NCBI RefSeq assembly: GCF_029030725.1
Contig: NZ_CP113162.1
Span: forward strand, 310,001 to 374,000
Direction: 5' to 3'
DNA length: 64,000 bases
From: [Pseudomonas] carboxydohydrogena
GTDB lineage: Bacteria > Pseudomonadota > Alphaproteobacteria > Rhizobiales > Xanthobacteraceae
Shown here: positions 9,487 through 17,800 of the stretch, piece by piece
How the letters are laid out: the number at the start of each line of letters is the position of its first letter
Position numbering within the stretch: position 1 is the stretch's first letter
Translations under genes and position numbers: made by a program
The notes under the pieces: generated by a model
The model's input: the letters and a program-made list of their open reading frames with translations, nothing else
Database searches by the model: none
What the model was told of the DNA's origin: nothing

Positions 9487-9501
9487 ATCCTCGCCATATA
9501 A
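9487..9501 (+). promoter_or_regulatory. possible promoter element shared with dapF
   Basis: The 15-base string ATCCTCGCCATATAA, ending in a TATAA-like -10, lies 20 bases before the VOC gene start. The same 15 bases occur 17 bases before dapF at 16896-16910. No clear -35 was identified, so this is tentative. Confidence 0.35.
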
Positions 9502-9521
9502 GAACTGCATGGGGCTCCTCA

Positions 9522-9932
9522 ATGTCTGCACGGCCGCCGGTCGCACCCTATTTGACGGTTTCGCCCGCGGCGGGCGCCATCGCCTTCTACAGCGCCGCTT
9601 TCGACGCCAAGCAGAAAGCCCTGATGCCCGCGCTTGACGGCCTTCGCATCATGCATTGCGAACTGGAAATCAACGGCGGCACGCTGTTCCTGTCGGATGC
9701 GTTCCCGGAATTCGGCACCGCCCGCCCGCCGCTGCCGGGCGAGCCGGTGACGGCCTCGGTCAGCCTCGAATTCGCAACCTCCGAGGAGGTGGACGAGGTG
9801 TTCGCGCGCGCCACGAAACTCGGCGCGAAAGGCGAGGTGACGCCGACGAACTCGTTCTGGGGCACGCGCACCGCGATCGTGCGCGACCCGTTCGGCCATC
9901 GCTGGATCATGAACGGCCCGCTCGCGACATAA
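9522..9932 (+). CDS. VOC-superfamily (PhnB/glyoxalase-like) protein
   Basis: A 136-residue protein of the vicinal-oxygen-chelate fold, PhnB-like branch. It starts with VAPYLTVSPAAGAIAFYSAAFDAKQ, the typical first beta-alpha-beta unit, and ends with TNSFWGTRTAIVRDPFGHRWIMNG, the DPFGHRW motif characteristic of this branch. It has no signal peptide. Such proteins may bind or act on small metabolites, and the substrate here cannot be told. It stands alone between leuC (divergent) and rplS (convergent). The ribosome site is weak (GGGGCTCCTC). Confidence 0.8.
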   Translation: MSARPPVAPYLTVSPAAGAIAFYSAAFDAKQKALMPALDGLRIMHCELEINGGTLFLSDAFPEFGTARPPLPGEPVTASVSLEFATSEEVDEVFARATKLGAKGEVTPTNSFWGTRTAIVRDPFGHRWIMNGPLAT

Positions 9933-9953
9933 TTTCTGGTCCGATCGCGCATG

Positions 9954-9983
9954 AAAAAAGCCCCGGCGAACCGGGGCTTTTTT
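9954..9983. terminator. bidirectional rho-independent terminator
   Basis: A perfect 13-bp stem (AAAAAAGCCCCGG with its complement) around a CGAA tetraloop. It can end both the VOC gene on the plus strand and the ffh-rplS operon on the minus strand. Confidence 0.93.
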
Positions 9984-10004
9984 GAATTCGTGAAAGAAGA
10001 ACGA

Positions 10005-10394
10005 TTACTCGGCGGCCGCAGCAGCGGTCTGGCGCTGGTCCTGCTTTTCGACGATGCGGGCCGACTTGCCGCGCAGGCCGCGCAGGTAATACAGCTTGGC
10101 GCGACGCACCTTGCCGCGACGCACGAGCTTGATCGAGTCGATCATCGGCGAATAGATCGGGAAGACACGCTCGACACCTTCGCCGTACGAAATCTTGCGC
10201 ACGGTGAAGCTCTCGTTGATGCCGCCGCCGTTGCGGCCGATGCAGACGCCCTCATAGGCCTGCACGCGGGTGCGCTCGCCTTCCTTGACCTTGACGTTGA
10301 CGGTCACGGTGTCGCCGGGGCCGAAGTCGGGAATCGTCTTCCCGGCGGCGAGCTTTTCGAGCTGCTCTTTCTCGAGCTCTTGGATGAGATTCAT
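10005..10394 (-). CDS. rplS: 50S ribosomal protein L19
   Basis: L19 lies at the interface of the 30S and 50S subunits. The 129-residue protein begins [30 protein letters not shown] and contains the conserved [39 protein letters not shown] and the basic [23 protein letters not shown]. The C-terminus has a short Ala/Glu tail. It is the last gene of the ffh-rpsP-rimM-trmD-rplS series, but lies 263 bases from trmD across two large inverted repeats, so its level may be set separately. Confidence 0.97.
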   Translation of the reverse strand: MNLIQELEKEQLEKLAAGKTIPDFGPGDTVTVNVKVKEGERTRVQAYEGVCIGRNGGGINESFTVRKISYGEGVERVFPIYSPMIDSIKLVRRGKVRRAKLYYLRGLRGKSARIVEKQDQRQTAAAAAE

Positions 10395-10447
10395 AGCAAA
10401 ACTCCATCGGGCGGCGCGCCCGAAAGGGACTGCGCGAAATTTCGTAT

Positions 10448-10523
10448 CCAGTGGTCCGGTTCTGACATTCGCACCCCGTTGCAGCAGTCGTCCTTGCGAA
10501 TGTCAGAACCAAAGGACCACTGG
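10448..10523. repeat. large inverted repeat 1 upstream of rplS
   Basis: Arms CCAGTGGTCC plus GGTTCTGACATTCGCA (10448-10473) pair with TGCGAATGTCAGAACC (10495-10510) and GGACCACTGG (10514-10523). Only a three-base AAA bulge and a 21-base loop break the pairing. It would fold strongly in the trmD-rplS transcript. Confidence 0.92.
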
Positions 10524-10535
10524 CAAATATAAACC

Positions 10536-10612
10536 CCTCGTGTCCGATCGAATCGGCATTCGCTACGGAATGCGCAGCGGATTCTGGCGAATGCCGAATT
10601 CGGGACACGAGG
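10536..10612. repeat. large inverted repeat 2 upstream of rplS
   Basis: Outer arms CCTCGTGTCC (10536-10545) and GGACACGAGG (10603-10612), and inner arms TCGGCATTCGC (10553-10563) and GCGAATGCCGA (10587-10597), form a second long hairpin 12 bases from inverted repeat 1. The motif GAATG or CATTC near the inner stem occurs in both repeats. Confidence 0.9.
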
Positions 10613-10657
10613 ACGTGCACGGATTGGGCGCTGCTATACGCCAAACCGCAACGGTTG

Positions 10658-11377
10658 TCACCCGTCCGTCGTGTTTTTTGGCGTCCTTGAGCCGTTTCGG
10701 GCGGCCCAGAGGTCCGGACGGCGGCTTCGGGTCAGGGATTCGGCCTGCGCACGCCGCCACGCCTCGACCCTGGCATGGTCTCCGGAGGTCAAAACATCAG
10801 GGATTCCATGGCCTTCAAAGGTCTGGGGCCGGGTATATTGCGGGTACTCCAGAAGCCCGTCGGAGAAGCTTTCCTCGGTTCCCGAGGCGAGCTTGCCCAT
10901 GACACCGGGCAGCAGCCGGATGCAGGCATCGATCAGCACCATGGCGCCGAGTTCCCCGCCGGACAGCACGTAATCGCCGATGGACACTTCCTCGAGGCCG
11001 CGCGCCTCGATCACGCGCTGGTCCACGCCCTCGAACCGGCCGCAGACGATCAGCGGGCCGGGCCCTTCCGCCAGTTCCACCACCCGCGTCTGGGTCAATG
11101 GCCGACCGCGCGGGCTCATCAAGAGGCGTGGGCTACTCGTATCCTGCCCAACCGCGTCGATGGCGGCCGCCAGAATGTCGGCGCGCAGCACCATGCCGGG
11201 TCCGCCCCCGGCCGGGGTGTCGTCAACGCTGCGGTGCTTGTCGGTTGCGGAGGCGCGGATGTCGCGAACGTCGAGTTGCCAGATGTCCGAGGTCAGCGCG
11301 CGCCCGGCGAGGCTGACGCCGAGCGGGCCCGGAAACATCTCCGGAAAGAGTGTAAGGACGGTGGCGCGCCAGCTCAT
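10658..11377 (-). CDS. trmD: tRNA (guanine37-N1)-methyltransferase
   Basis: TrmD methylates G37 of tRNAs using S-adenosylmethionine, preventing +1 frameshifting. The 239-residue protein has the SPOUT/trefoil-knot landmarks: [20 protein letters not shown] at the N-terminus, [13 protein letters not shown], then [27 protein letters not shown] forming the knot. Its ATG overlaps the rimM stop by four bases (ATGA), so the two are translationally coupled. The C-terminus is slightly extended and basic. Confidence 0.96.
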   Translation of the reverse strand: MSWRATVLTLFPEMFPGPLGVSLAGRALTSDIWQLDVRDIRASATDKHRSVDDTPAGGGPGMVLRADILAAAIDAVGQDTSSPRLLMSPRGRPLTQTRVVELAEGPGPLIVCGRFEGVDQRVIEARGLEEVSIGDYVLSGGELGAMVLIDACIRLLPGVMGKLASGTEESFSDGLLEYPQYTRPQTFEGHGIPDVLTSGDHARVEAWRRAQAESLTRSRRPDLWAARNGSRTPKNTTDG

Positions 11378-11913
11378 GGCGCGGAATCCGCCGAGTCAGG
11401 GCTATCCCCCTCGATTTCGCCCGGCAATTCGATCACGACATGCCCCGCCGCAAGATCGACGGTCGGCACCACGGCGTTGGTGAAGGGCAACAACAATGAG
11501 GGACCGCTTTTCGGCGCGATCTCGATGATGTCGCCCGCGCCGAAATTATGGATCGCCGTGACGGTGCCGATGGCCGCGCCTTGCGGATCGATGGCGGCAA
11601 GGCCGATCAGGTCGGCGTGGTAGTACTGGCCTTCATCGGTGTCGGGCAGGGCGTCGCGCGCGATATAAAGCTCGATGCCGTTGAGGCGCTCGGCTTCGTC
11701 GCGATTGGTGACGCCCTTGAGCATTGCCACCAGATGATCCTTGGTGACGCGGGCGCGCGCCACTTCAAATTGCCGCGCGCCGTCTTTGGTCGAGAGCGGG
11801 CCGTAGTCGATCACCGCCATCGGGTCTTCGGTGAACGGCCACAACCGCACCTCGCCGCGCACCCCGTGCGCGGCGCCGATTTTCGCAACGCAAATGCGCG
11901 CTGCCTTGCTCAA
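11374..11913 (-). CDS. rimM: ribosome maturation factor RimM
   Basis: RimM binds S19 and helps mature the 30S subunit. The 179-residue product starts [30 protein letters not shown], the typical RimM N-terminal barrel, and carries the PRC-barrel part around [22 protein letters not shown], followed by [15 protein letters not shown]. The start is a TTG at 11913 that directly follows the rpsP stop; no ATG is available near the conserved N-terminus. It overlaps trmD by four bases. The C-terminus ends in an acidic, Asp/Ser-rich tail. Confidence 0.93.
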   Translation of the reverse strand: MSKAARICVAKIGAAHGVRGEVRLWPFTEDPMAVIDYGPLSTKDGARQFEVARARVTKDHLVAMLKGVTNRDEAERLNGIELYIARDALPDTDEGQYYHADLIGLAAIDPQGAAIGTVTAIHNFGAGDIIEIAPKSGPSLLLPFTNAVVPTVDLAAGHVVIELPGEIEGDSPDSADSAP

Positions 11914-12240
11914 TTACTTCGCGGCTTCAGCGGCGGCCTTGCGCTCCTTGCGCGGCACGGCCTTCTCGGGGTTGTTGCGCGCGGTGCGCTTCTTGACGCC
12001 GGCTGCATCGAGGAAACGCATCACGCGGTCGGACGGCTGCGCGCCCTTGGCGAGCCAGGCCTTCACCTGCTCCATGTCGAGCTTGAGGCGGGCTTCGTTG
12101 TCCTTCGGCAGCAACGGGTTGAAGTAGCCGAGGCGCTCGATGAAGCGGCCGTCGCGGGGAAAGCGCGAGTCGGCGACGACGACATGATAAAACGGGCGCT
12201 TCTTGGTGCCGGCGCGGGCGAGGCGAATGACGACTGACAT
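11914..12240 (-). CDS. rpsP: 30S ribosomal protein S16
   Basis: S16 is an early-assembly protein of the small subunit. From the ATG at 12240 the product is 108 residues: [42 protein letters not shown] is the classic S16 N-terminus. The C-terminal tail from residue 80 onward is rich in Lys, Ala and Glu, as in other alphaproteobacteria. A GGAGATC site lies upstream. Longer in-frame starts add a non-conserved leader and are rejected. It lies 40 bases downstream of ffh and abuts rimM. Confidence 0.96.
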   Translation of the reverse strand: MSVVIRLARAGTKKRPFYHVVVADSRFPRDGRFIERLGYFNPLLPKDNEARLKLDMEQVKAWLAKGAQPSDRVMRFLDAAGVKKRTARNNPEKAVPRKERKAAAEAAK

Positions 12241-12280
12241 GGTGATCTCCGTTCGATTTAAAATGCTTGTGTAAGTGGGG

Positions 12281-13828
12281 TTATTTCTTCTTGCCCAGTC
12301 CCGGAAATCCTCCGAGTGGAGATTTCCCAAGTCCCGGCAATGTTGGTTTTCCGAGGCCGCCCAATCCCGAGGGCAGGCCTGGAAAGTCTTTCTGCAATGA
12401 CGGTATGCCGCCGGGGCCTTGCGGCAACCCTTGGGGCATCTGGTCCTTCAATTGCTGAATCTGTTCGGGCGACGGCATGCCGCCGCCAAAGCCCATCATC
12501 TGCGCGAGGCCGGCCATCGGCCCGCGCTTGCCCGATCCCATGGCCTTCATCATGTCGGCCATGCCCCGGTGCATCTTCAGGAGCTTGTTGACGTCCTCGA
12601 CCCTGACGCCCGCGCCCGCGGCGATGCGCTTCTTGCGGCTCGCCTTCAGAATGTCGGGGTTCTTGCGTTCACCGCGCGTCATCGAATCGATCACCGCCAT
12701 CTGCCGCTTGACGATCCTGTCGTCGAGATTGGCGGCGGCGAGCTGGTTCTTCATCTTGGCGACGCCGGGCATCATGCCCATCAGGCCGCCGAGGCCGCCG
12801 AGATTCTGCATCTGGGCCAATTGTTCGCGCAGGTCGGCAAGATCGAACTTGCCCTTGCGCATCTTTTCGGCGACGCGCGCCGCCTTCTCCGCGTCGATGT
12901 TGGCGGCGGCCTTTTCGACCAAGGAGACGATGTCGCCCATGCCGAGGATACGGCTGGCGATACGCGAGGGATGAAAGTCTTCCAGCGCGTCGGTCTTTTC
13001 ACCGGTGCCGATCAGCTTGATCGGCTTGCCGGTGACCGCGCGCATCGACAGCGCGGCGCCGCCGCGTCCGTCGCCATCAACACGGGTCAGCGCGATGCCG
13101 GTGAGGCCGACGCGTTCGTCGAACGCGCGCGCGAGATTGACGGCGTCCTGACCGGTGAGGGAGTCGGCGACGAGCAGCACTTCATGCGGATTGGCAGCGG
13201 TTTTCACCGCTGCGGCCTCGCGCATCATCTCCTCGTCGAGCGTGGTGCGGCCTGCGGTGTCGAGCAGCACGACATCGTAGCCGCCGAGCTTAGCCGCTTG
13301 CAGCGCGCGTTGCGCGATCTGCTGCGGCATCTGGCCCGCGACGACCGGCAGCGTCTCGATGGAAAGGTCGCGGCCGAGCACCGCGAGCTGTTCCTGCGCC
13401 GCCGGACGGTAGACGTCGAGCGAGGCCATCAGGACTTTTTTCTTGTCGCGGCTTGTGAGGCGGCGCGCGAGCTTCGCGGTGGTCGTGGTCTTGCCGGAGC
13501 CTTGCAGGCCGACCATCATAATCGCGATCGGTGCCGGCGCATTGAGGTCGATGGTCTGGCCGTCGGAGCCGAGCGTCGCCACCAGTTCGTCGTGAACGAT
13601 CTTCACGACCATCTGGCCCGGCGTCACGGACTTGACGACGGTGGCGCCGATGGCCTGTTCGCGGACCTTGTCGGTGAACGAGCGCACGACATCGAGCGCC
13701 ACGTCCGCTTCCAAAAGCGCACGGCGCACTTCGCGCATCGCGGCATCGACATCGGCTTCCGACAGCGCGCCGCGCCGCGTCAGCTTGTCGAGTATGCCTC
13801 CGAGCTTTTCCGACAGATTGTCGAACAT
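12281..13828 (-). CDS. ffh: signal recognition particle protein Ffh
   Basis: Ffh is the SRP54-type GTPase that binds 4.5S RNA and signal sequences of nascent membrane proteins. The 515-residue protein has the N domain ([20 protein letters not shown]), the G domain with P-loop [26 protein letters not shown] and [14 protein letters not shown], and a Met/Gly-rich M domain after residue 300. The C-terminus is an unusually long Gly/Pro/Leu-rich tail ([19 protein letters not shown]). The ATG at 13828 matches the conserved N-terminus. It leads the minus-strand ribosomal operon; its receptor FtsY is encoded about 6 kb away at 19846. Confidence 0.97.
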   Translation of the reverse strand: MFDNLSEKLGGILDKLTRRGALSEADVDAAMREVRRALLEADVALDVVRSFTDKVREQAIGATVVKSVTPGQMVVKIVHDELVATLGSDGQTIDLNAPAPIAIMMVGLQGSGKTTTTAKLARRLTSRDKKKVLMASLDVYRPAAQEQLAVLGRDLSIETLPVVAGQMPQQIAQRALQAAKLGGYDVVLLDTAGRTTLDEEMMREAAAVKTAANPHEVLLVADSLTGQDAVNLARAFDERVGLTGIALTRVDGDGRGGAALSMRAVTGKPIKLIGTGEKTDALEDFHPSRIASRILGMGDIVSLVEKAAANIDAEKAARVAEKMRKGKFDLADLREQLAQMQNLGGLGGLMGMMPGVAKMKNQLAAANLDDRIVKRQMAVIDSMTRGERKNPDILKASRKKRIAAGAGVRVEDVNKLLKMHRGMADMMKAMGSGKRGPMAGLAQMMGFGGGMPSPEQIQQLKDQMPQGLPQGPGGIPSLQKDFPGLPSGLGGLGKPTLPGLGKSPLGGFPGLGKKK

Positions 13829-14097
13829 CGCTGCGTCGTATCCCGTTGCGCCCCGGATGGAGCAATGATCCAAACACTTTTGCGCCCGAGGGCGCATCGC
13901 GCTGTCGGGCGTTGACCTCCGGCGTCTCGCACCGGGCGGCGGGTCGAAAAGAAAGCCTTTTCGAGAAGTGGCGCGGTTAAATACCCGCATCCGCCGAAAG
14001 TCAAGAAAAGAGCGGAAAACACAGATTTTGTGGCCGGAAAGGCGCTTCGCGGAGCCGTTATTTGCTTCTCGATGCGATTTGGGGGCCTATCGCGGCC

Positions 14098-15159
14098 ATG
14101 AAAATCACCCGCCGCGGCTTTTTTGGAACTCTGGCTGGCCTCGGCGCCACCGCGGGCGGGTTCTCGGCATGGGCTTCCGGCATGAAAACCTATCACGGCC
14201 CGGTCTCGGACCATTTCGACGGCCTGCGCTTTTTCGATCCCCACGGCGCGCCGCCTCGTCCATTGGCCGACCTGCTGCGCTGGCGCTTCTCCAGCCATCC
14301 GGCGAAATGGCCGGACCATGCGCCGAGCGGGTTTGCCGATGTGCCGCCATCGAATGTTGATGGGAAACAGGTCCGGCTTTCCTTCGTCGGTCATGCGAGT
14401 TGGCTGATCCAGACGGCCGGGCTGAACATTCTGGTCGATCCGGTGTGGTCGGAGCGGGCCTCGCCCTTCAGCTTCGCAGGCCCGAAGCGCGTCAACGATC
14501 CAGGCATCGCGTTCGATGCGCTGCCGCCGATCGATGCCGTGCTGGTGTCGCACGGCCATTACGATCATCTCGATATGCGTACGCTCTCAAGGCTCGCGGC
14601 AAAGTTCTCGCCGCGCGTGATCACGCCGCTCGGCAATGACGTGACGATGCGCGGGCATGACGATGCGATCCGCGCGGAAGCTCATGACTGGAATCAGCGC
14701 GTCGAGATCGGCAACGGCGGCGTCGCGGTGACGCTGGCGGCGACGCGGCACTGGAGCGCGCGCGGCCTGTTCGACCGCAACAAGGTGCTGTGGGCGAGCT
14801 TCGTGCTGGAGACGCCCGCGGGCAAAATCTACATCGTGTGCGATTCCGGCTATGGCGATGGCGGTCACTTCCGCCGCGTGCGCGAGGCGCACGGCGCGTT
14901 GCGGCTTGCGATCCTGCCGATCGGGGCCTACGAGCCGCGCTGGTTCATGCGCGACATGCACATGAATCCGTCCGACGCGGTGAAGGCGCTGGTCGATTGC
15001 GGCGCCGCGCAGGCGCTGGCGCATCATCACGGCACGTTCCAGTTGACCGACGAGGCGATCGACGCACCGGCCCGCTCGCTCGATGCGGCGCTTGGAGAGG
15101 CGAAGGTGCCGCGCGAAAAATTCGTCGCGTTGAAGCCGGGACAGGTGTTTGAGATTTAG
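14098..15159 (+). CDS. exported UlaG-like metallo-beta-lactamase-fold hydrolase
   Basis: A 353-residue zinc hydrolase of the UlaG/NAPE-PLD-like branch. The N-terminus MKITRRGFFGTLAGLGATAGG is a Tat signal with twin arginines, so the folded metalloenzyme is probably exported to the periplasm. After about 90 residues comes FVGHASWLIQTAGLNILVDPVWSERASPF, the family opening, then the metal-binding SHGHYDHLD. Later histidines (ATRHWSAR, DMHMNPSDA, AHHHGTFQL) complete the likely dinuclear site. The substrate is unknown; relatives cleave phosphodiesters, including N-acyl-phosphatidylethanolamine. It stands alone, divergent from ffh, and is followed by an intergenic repeat. Confidence 0.85.
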   Translation: MKITRRGFFGTLAGLGATAGGFSAWASGMKTYHGPVSDHFDGLRFFDPHGAPPRPLADLLRWRFSSHPAKWPDHAPSGFADVPPSNVDGKQVRLSFVGHASWLIQTAGLNILVDPVWSERASPFSFAGPKRVNDPGIAFDALPPIDAVLVSHGHYDHLDMRTLSRLAAKFSPRVITPLGNDVTMRGHDDAIRAEAHDWNQRVEIGNGGVAVTLAATRHWSARGLFDRNKVLWASFVLETPAGKIYIVCDSGYGDGGHFRRVREAHGALRLAILPIGAYEPRWFMRDMHMNPSDAVKALVDCGAAQALAHHHGTFQLTDEAIDAPARSLDAALGEAKVPREKFVALKPGQVFEI

Positions 15160-15169
15160 GTTGCAAGGT

Positions 15170-15258
15170 CGTCATTGCGAGGAGCTTCAGCGACGAAGCA
15201 ATCCAGTAGCCAATACTATCTTAGGTCGCTGGATTGCTTCGCTTCGCTCGCAATGACG
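15170..15258. repeat. palindromic intergenic repeat, copy 2
   Basis: This has the same outer arms (CGTCATTGCGA / TCGCAATGACG) and inner arms (GAAGCAATCCAG / CTGGATTGCTTC) as 5771-5855, with a different centre and one extra base in the left half. It lies between two convergent genes. Confidence 0.9.
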
Positions 15259-15280
15259 GGCGGCTGATTCCGGTCCGCCC

Positions 15281-15976
15281 TCACGGCGTCTTCGGCTTGA
15301 TCTCGTAGGTCACCTGAACCGAGACCCGCAGCGTCTGCTCGCCCGCCGCGATCGGAGTCGGCGCGGCATCCATGCTGGCTTTCATGGTGCGGAAAGCCAT
15401 CGGCGGCGGTGCGCCGCCTTCGGAGATGTTGAGCGGTCCGCCGAGAGTTACGCCTGCGGATTGGGTATAAATCGCAGCCTTGCGGTGCGCGTCTTCGAGT
15501 GCCTTGGCGCGGGCCTCGTCGAGCAGCTTCGAGGATTGCGACACCGAGAAGCCGATACCGCCGATGTCGTTGGCGCCGGATGCGACCAGCGCATCAAGGG
15601 TGTCACCGATCTTGGCGAGGTCGCGCAATGTGATGCTGACGCGGTTGGTCGCGCGATAGCCGGTGATCTGCGGAGGCGCGCTCGAATTGTTGCGGCTGGT
15701 CATCTGCGGTTGCAGCGAGATCTGCGAGGTCTGGACATCCTTCTGAGCGATGCCGGTTCCTTTCAGAGCGGTGAACACGGCGTTCATCGCCTTGGCGTTG
15801 GCTTCGCTCGCGGCGCGCGCGGTTTTGGCTTCCGTGGTCACGCCGGCCTCGATCTCGGCGAGATCGGGCGCGGCCGAAACGGTGGCCTGGCCGCTGACCG
15901 AGATCGCGGGTGGCAGCGCTTCGGCGAATGCGGGCGAGGCAAGCGCGAGACATGCGGCGGCAACGAGACAACGCAT
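15281..15976 (-). CDS. periplasmic SIMPL-domain (DUF541) protein
   Basis: A 231-residue protein with a signal peptide (MRCLVAAACLALASPAFAEA) and one SIMPL/DUF541 domain, seen in ISVSGQATVSAAPDLAEIEAGVTTEAKTA near the N-terminus and in LLDEARAKALEDAHRKAAIYTQSAGVTLG and VSVQVTYEI further on. Members form ring-like oligomers in the periplasm or outer membrane and are linked to oxidative stress; the molecular role is not settled. It follows the GyrI-like secreted gene by ten bases, so both are likely one transcript. Confidence 0.85.
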   Translation of the reverse strand: MRCLVAAACLALASPAFAEALPPAISVSGQATVSAAPDLAEIEAGVTTEAKTARAASEANAKAMNAVFTALKGTGIAQKDVQTSQISLQPQMTSRNNSSAPPQITGYRATNRVSITLRDLAKIGDTLDALVASGANDIGGIGFSVSQSSKLLDEARAKALEDAHRKAAIYTQSAGVTLGGPLNISEGGAPPPMAFRTMKASMDAAPTPIAAGEQTLRVSVQVTYEIKPKTP

Positions 15977-15986
15977 GATGGACTCC

Positions 15987-16787
15987 TTATTTCAGGGGGA
16001 CGAAGACGTTGATGATGAGCTTGTCTTCTTCGGTCTTGAGCGGATCGGTGACGTATTCCTCGATGAAGCTGTCCTTGGCTTCCAGCTTCTTCTCATCGAG
16101 ATAGTTGGTGATGGCCTCGTAGGTGTTGTCCATGTTGTCGTAGGAGCCGCGATGGACGAACTTCAGCACCTTGCCTTCGGGCGACTGGCCGATGCTCATG
16201 GTCTTGGGAAGATTCTTCGGCTCCTGACTGACCGGCATTTCGGCCTGGAAGGTGAAACCGGCGTCGTCGGTCGAGGTGTAGACGATCAGCACTGGGCCTG
16301 CGGGATCGATCTTCTGCTTGGCGAGCAGGGTGTTCAGCGTCTTGATCGAATCCGTCAGCGTCTCGAAAGCCGAGTCCCACACCGCCTTGCCTTTCAGCAC
16401 GACGACCTTTTTCGCGGTCAGCGTGGTTTCCTCGCCGAACGGATCGGCGGTCTGCACCTTGGCGGGAGGCGCGGCCTCGGTCGCGGGTGAAGAAGGCGCG
16501 GGCGTGGTTGCCGCAGGCGGCGTGGCGGGTACAGCGGGAGCGGCAGGCGCGGATGATTCGGGCGGCGTCGCCGGAGCAGGGGTGGCCGCAGGCGCCGGAG
16601 TGGTCGCGGGGGCAGGATCGGGCGCAGGCGCAGGTGTCGTGGGAGGCGTCACCGGCTTGTCGGCCGTCGCGGGCGCGGGGGTCGTGGGAGCCGCGGGCGC
16701 TTGCGCGGAGACCGGAAGAACCGCCATGGAGGCCGCCACGAGAGCGATCGGGACCAGCAAAACCAGTCGGGTCGGGCGGGACGTCAT
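15987..16787 (-). CDS. exported GyrI-like/effector-binding-domain protein with Ala-Pro linker
   Basis: The 266-residue product has a signal peptide (MTSRPTRLVLLVPIALVAASMAVLPVSAQ), then about 85 residues made almost only of Ala, Pro and Thr, then a folded C-terminal part from about residue 120. That part (VLKGKAVWDSAFETLTDSIKTLNTLL, then GPVLIVYTSTDDAGFTFQAEMPV, then FVHRGSYDNMDNTYEAITNYLDEKK, then EEYVTDP) matches the GyrI-like or AraC-type effector-binding fold normally found in cytosolic regulators. Export of such a domain on a flexible stalk is unusual and suggests a periplasmic small-molecule binder. It forms an operon with the SIMPL protein. Confidence 0.75.
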   Translation of the reverse strand: MTSRPTRLVLLVPIALVAASMAVLPVSAQAPAAPTTPAPATADKPVTPPTTPAPAPDPAPATTPAPAATPAPATPPESSAPAAPAVPATPPAATTPAPSSPATEAAPPAKVQTADPFGEETTLTAKKVVVLKGKAVWDSAFETLTDSIKTLNTLLAKQKIDPAGPVLIVYTSTDDAGFTFQAEMPVSQEPKNLPKTMSIGQSPEGKVLKFVHRGSYDNMDNTYEAITNYLDEKKLEAKDSFIEEYVTDPLKTEEDKLIINVFVPLK

Positions 16788-16895
16788 CCGGAAATCTCCA
16801 TTTTATGGGGGCTTGCGTGGGAGAAGCGTAGCATGGCGGGGCAGGGGCGTCAGGTCATCGAAAAGCGGGTGTCTGGCGGGCTGGTCATTGCCGCC

Positions 16896-16910
16896 ATCCT
16901 CGCCATATAA
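16896..16910 (+). promoter_or_regulatory. possible promoter element upstream of dapF
   Basis: The same 15 bases as 9487-9501 (ATCCTCGCCATATAA) lie 17 bases before the dapF start. TATAA could be a -10 element. Tentative. Confidence 0.35.
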
Positions 16911-16927
16911 AGCGCCTGGATTTTGAC

Positions 16928-17800
16928 ATGACCGTGCTCGCAAACCATAGCTTCGCCAAGATGAACGGAATCGGAAACGAGATCGTTCTCGTCGATCTCC
17001 GCAAGTCCGATTCACAGATCAGTGCGGCCGAGGCCCGCGCCGTCGCCGCGCCGAATGGCGTGCCTTACGATCAATTGATGGTGTTGCAGAAGCCGAAGCT
17101 GGCCGGCACCAAGGCCTTTGTGCGCATCTATAATAATGACGGCTCGGAGGCGGGCGCCTGCGGTAATGGCATGCGCTGCGTCGCCAGGCGCGTGTTCGGC
17201 GAAAGCGGCGAGACCGCCGCGACCTTCGAGACGCGCGCGGGACTCCTGAATTGCTGGCAGGGGCCGTCACCCGATCTTTACACGGTCGACATGGGCGCGC
17301 CGAAGTTCGGCTGGCAGGACATTCCGCTGGCGGAAGAATTCCGCGACACGCGCTACATCGAATTGCAGGTCGGGCCGATCGATGCGCCGGTACTGCATTC
17401 GCCGTCCGTGGTCAGCATGGGCAACCCGCACGCGATCTTCTGGGTGGATGACATCGACGCCTACGATCTCGAACGGTTCGGGCCGCTTTTGGAAAATCAC
17501 CCGATCTTTCCCGAGCGCGCCAACATCACGCTCGCGCATATCGTGGATCGCGACCATATCCGGATGCGGACATGGGAGCGCGGCGCGGGCCTGACCAAGG
17601 CGTGCGGTTCGGCGGCCTGCGCCACGGCGGTGGCGGCGGCGCGGCTCAAGCGCACCAACCGTATCGTGCGGATGAGTCTGCCCGGCGGCGACCTCACCAT
17701 CGAATGGCGCGAGCGCGACGACCATGTGCTGATGACCGGCGCTGCGGTGCTGGAATATGAAGGCGTGTTCGATCCGGAATTATTTTCGGCGCTGGCGTGA
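16928..17800 (+). CDS. dapF: diaminopimelate epimerase
   Basis: DapF interconverts LL- and meso-diaminopimelate for lysine and peptidoglycan synthesis, using two cysteines. Both are present: C78 in GACGNGMRC and C226 in KACGSAAC. The 290-residue protein has the pseudo-dimeric DapF pattern, with [16 protein letters not shown] at the start and [15 protein letters not shown] mid-protein. The stop overlaps the start of mtaB by one base (TGATG), which implies coupled translation. The gene leads a plus-strand series dapF-mtaB, then ftsY-yciB after a convergent pseudouridine synthase. Confidence 0.97.
   Translation: MTVLANHSFAKMNGIGNEIVLVDLRKSDSQISAAEARAVAAPNGVPYDQLMVLQKPKLAGTKAFVRIYNNDGSEAGACGNGMRCVARRVFGESGETAATFETRAGLLNCWQGPSPDLYTVDMGAPKFGWQDIPLAEEFRDTRYIELQVGPIDAPVLHSPSVVSMGNPHAIFWVDDIDAYDLERFGPLLENHPIFPERANITLAHIVDRDHIRMRTWERGAGLTKACGSAACATAVAAARLKRTNRIVRMSLPGGDLTIEWRERDDHVLMTGAAVLEYEGVFDPELFSALA

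Noticed and set aside
8005-9501. Long open frame antisense to leuC
   Set aside because: It is a GC-skew shadow of leuC; low-complexity Arg/Ala/Gly composition and no domain signal.
12419-13915. Long open frame antisense to ffh
   Set aside because: The ffh reading has all SRP motifs; the antisense frame has none.
13829-13990. 54-residue N-terminal extension of ffh
   Set aside because: Ffh proteins begin at MFDNLSEKL; the extension is not conserved in type and reaches into the upstream promoter area.
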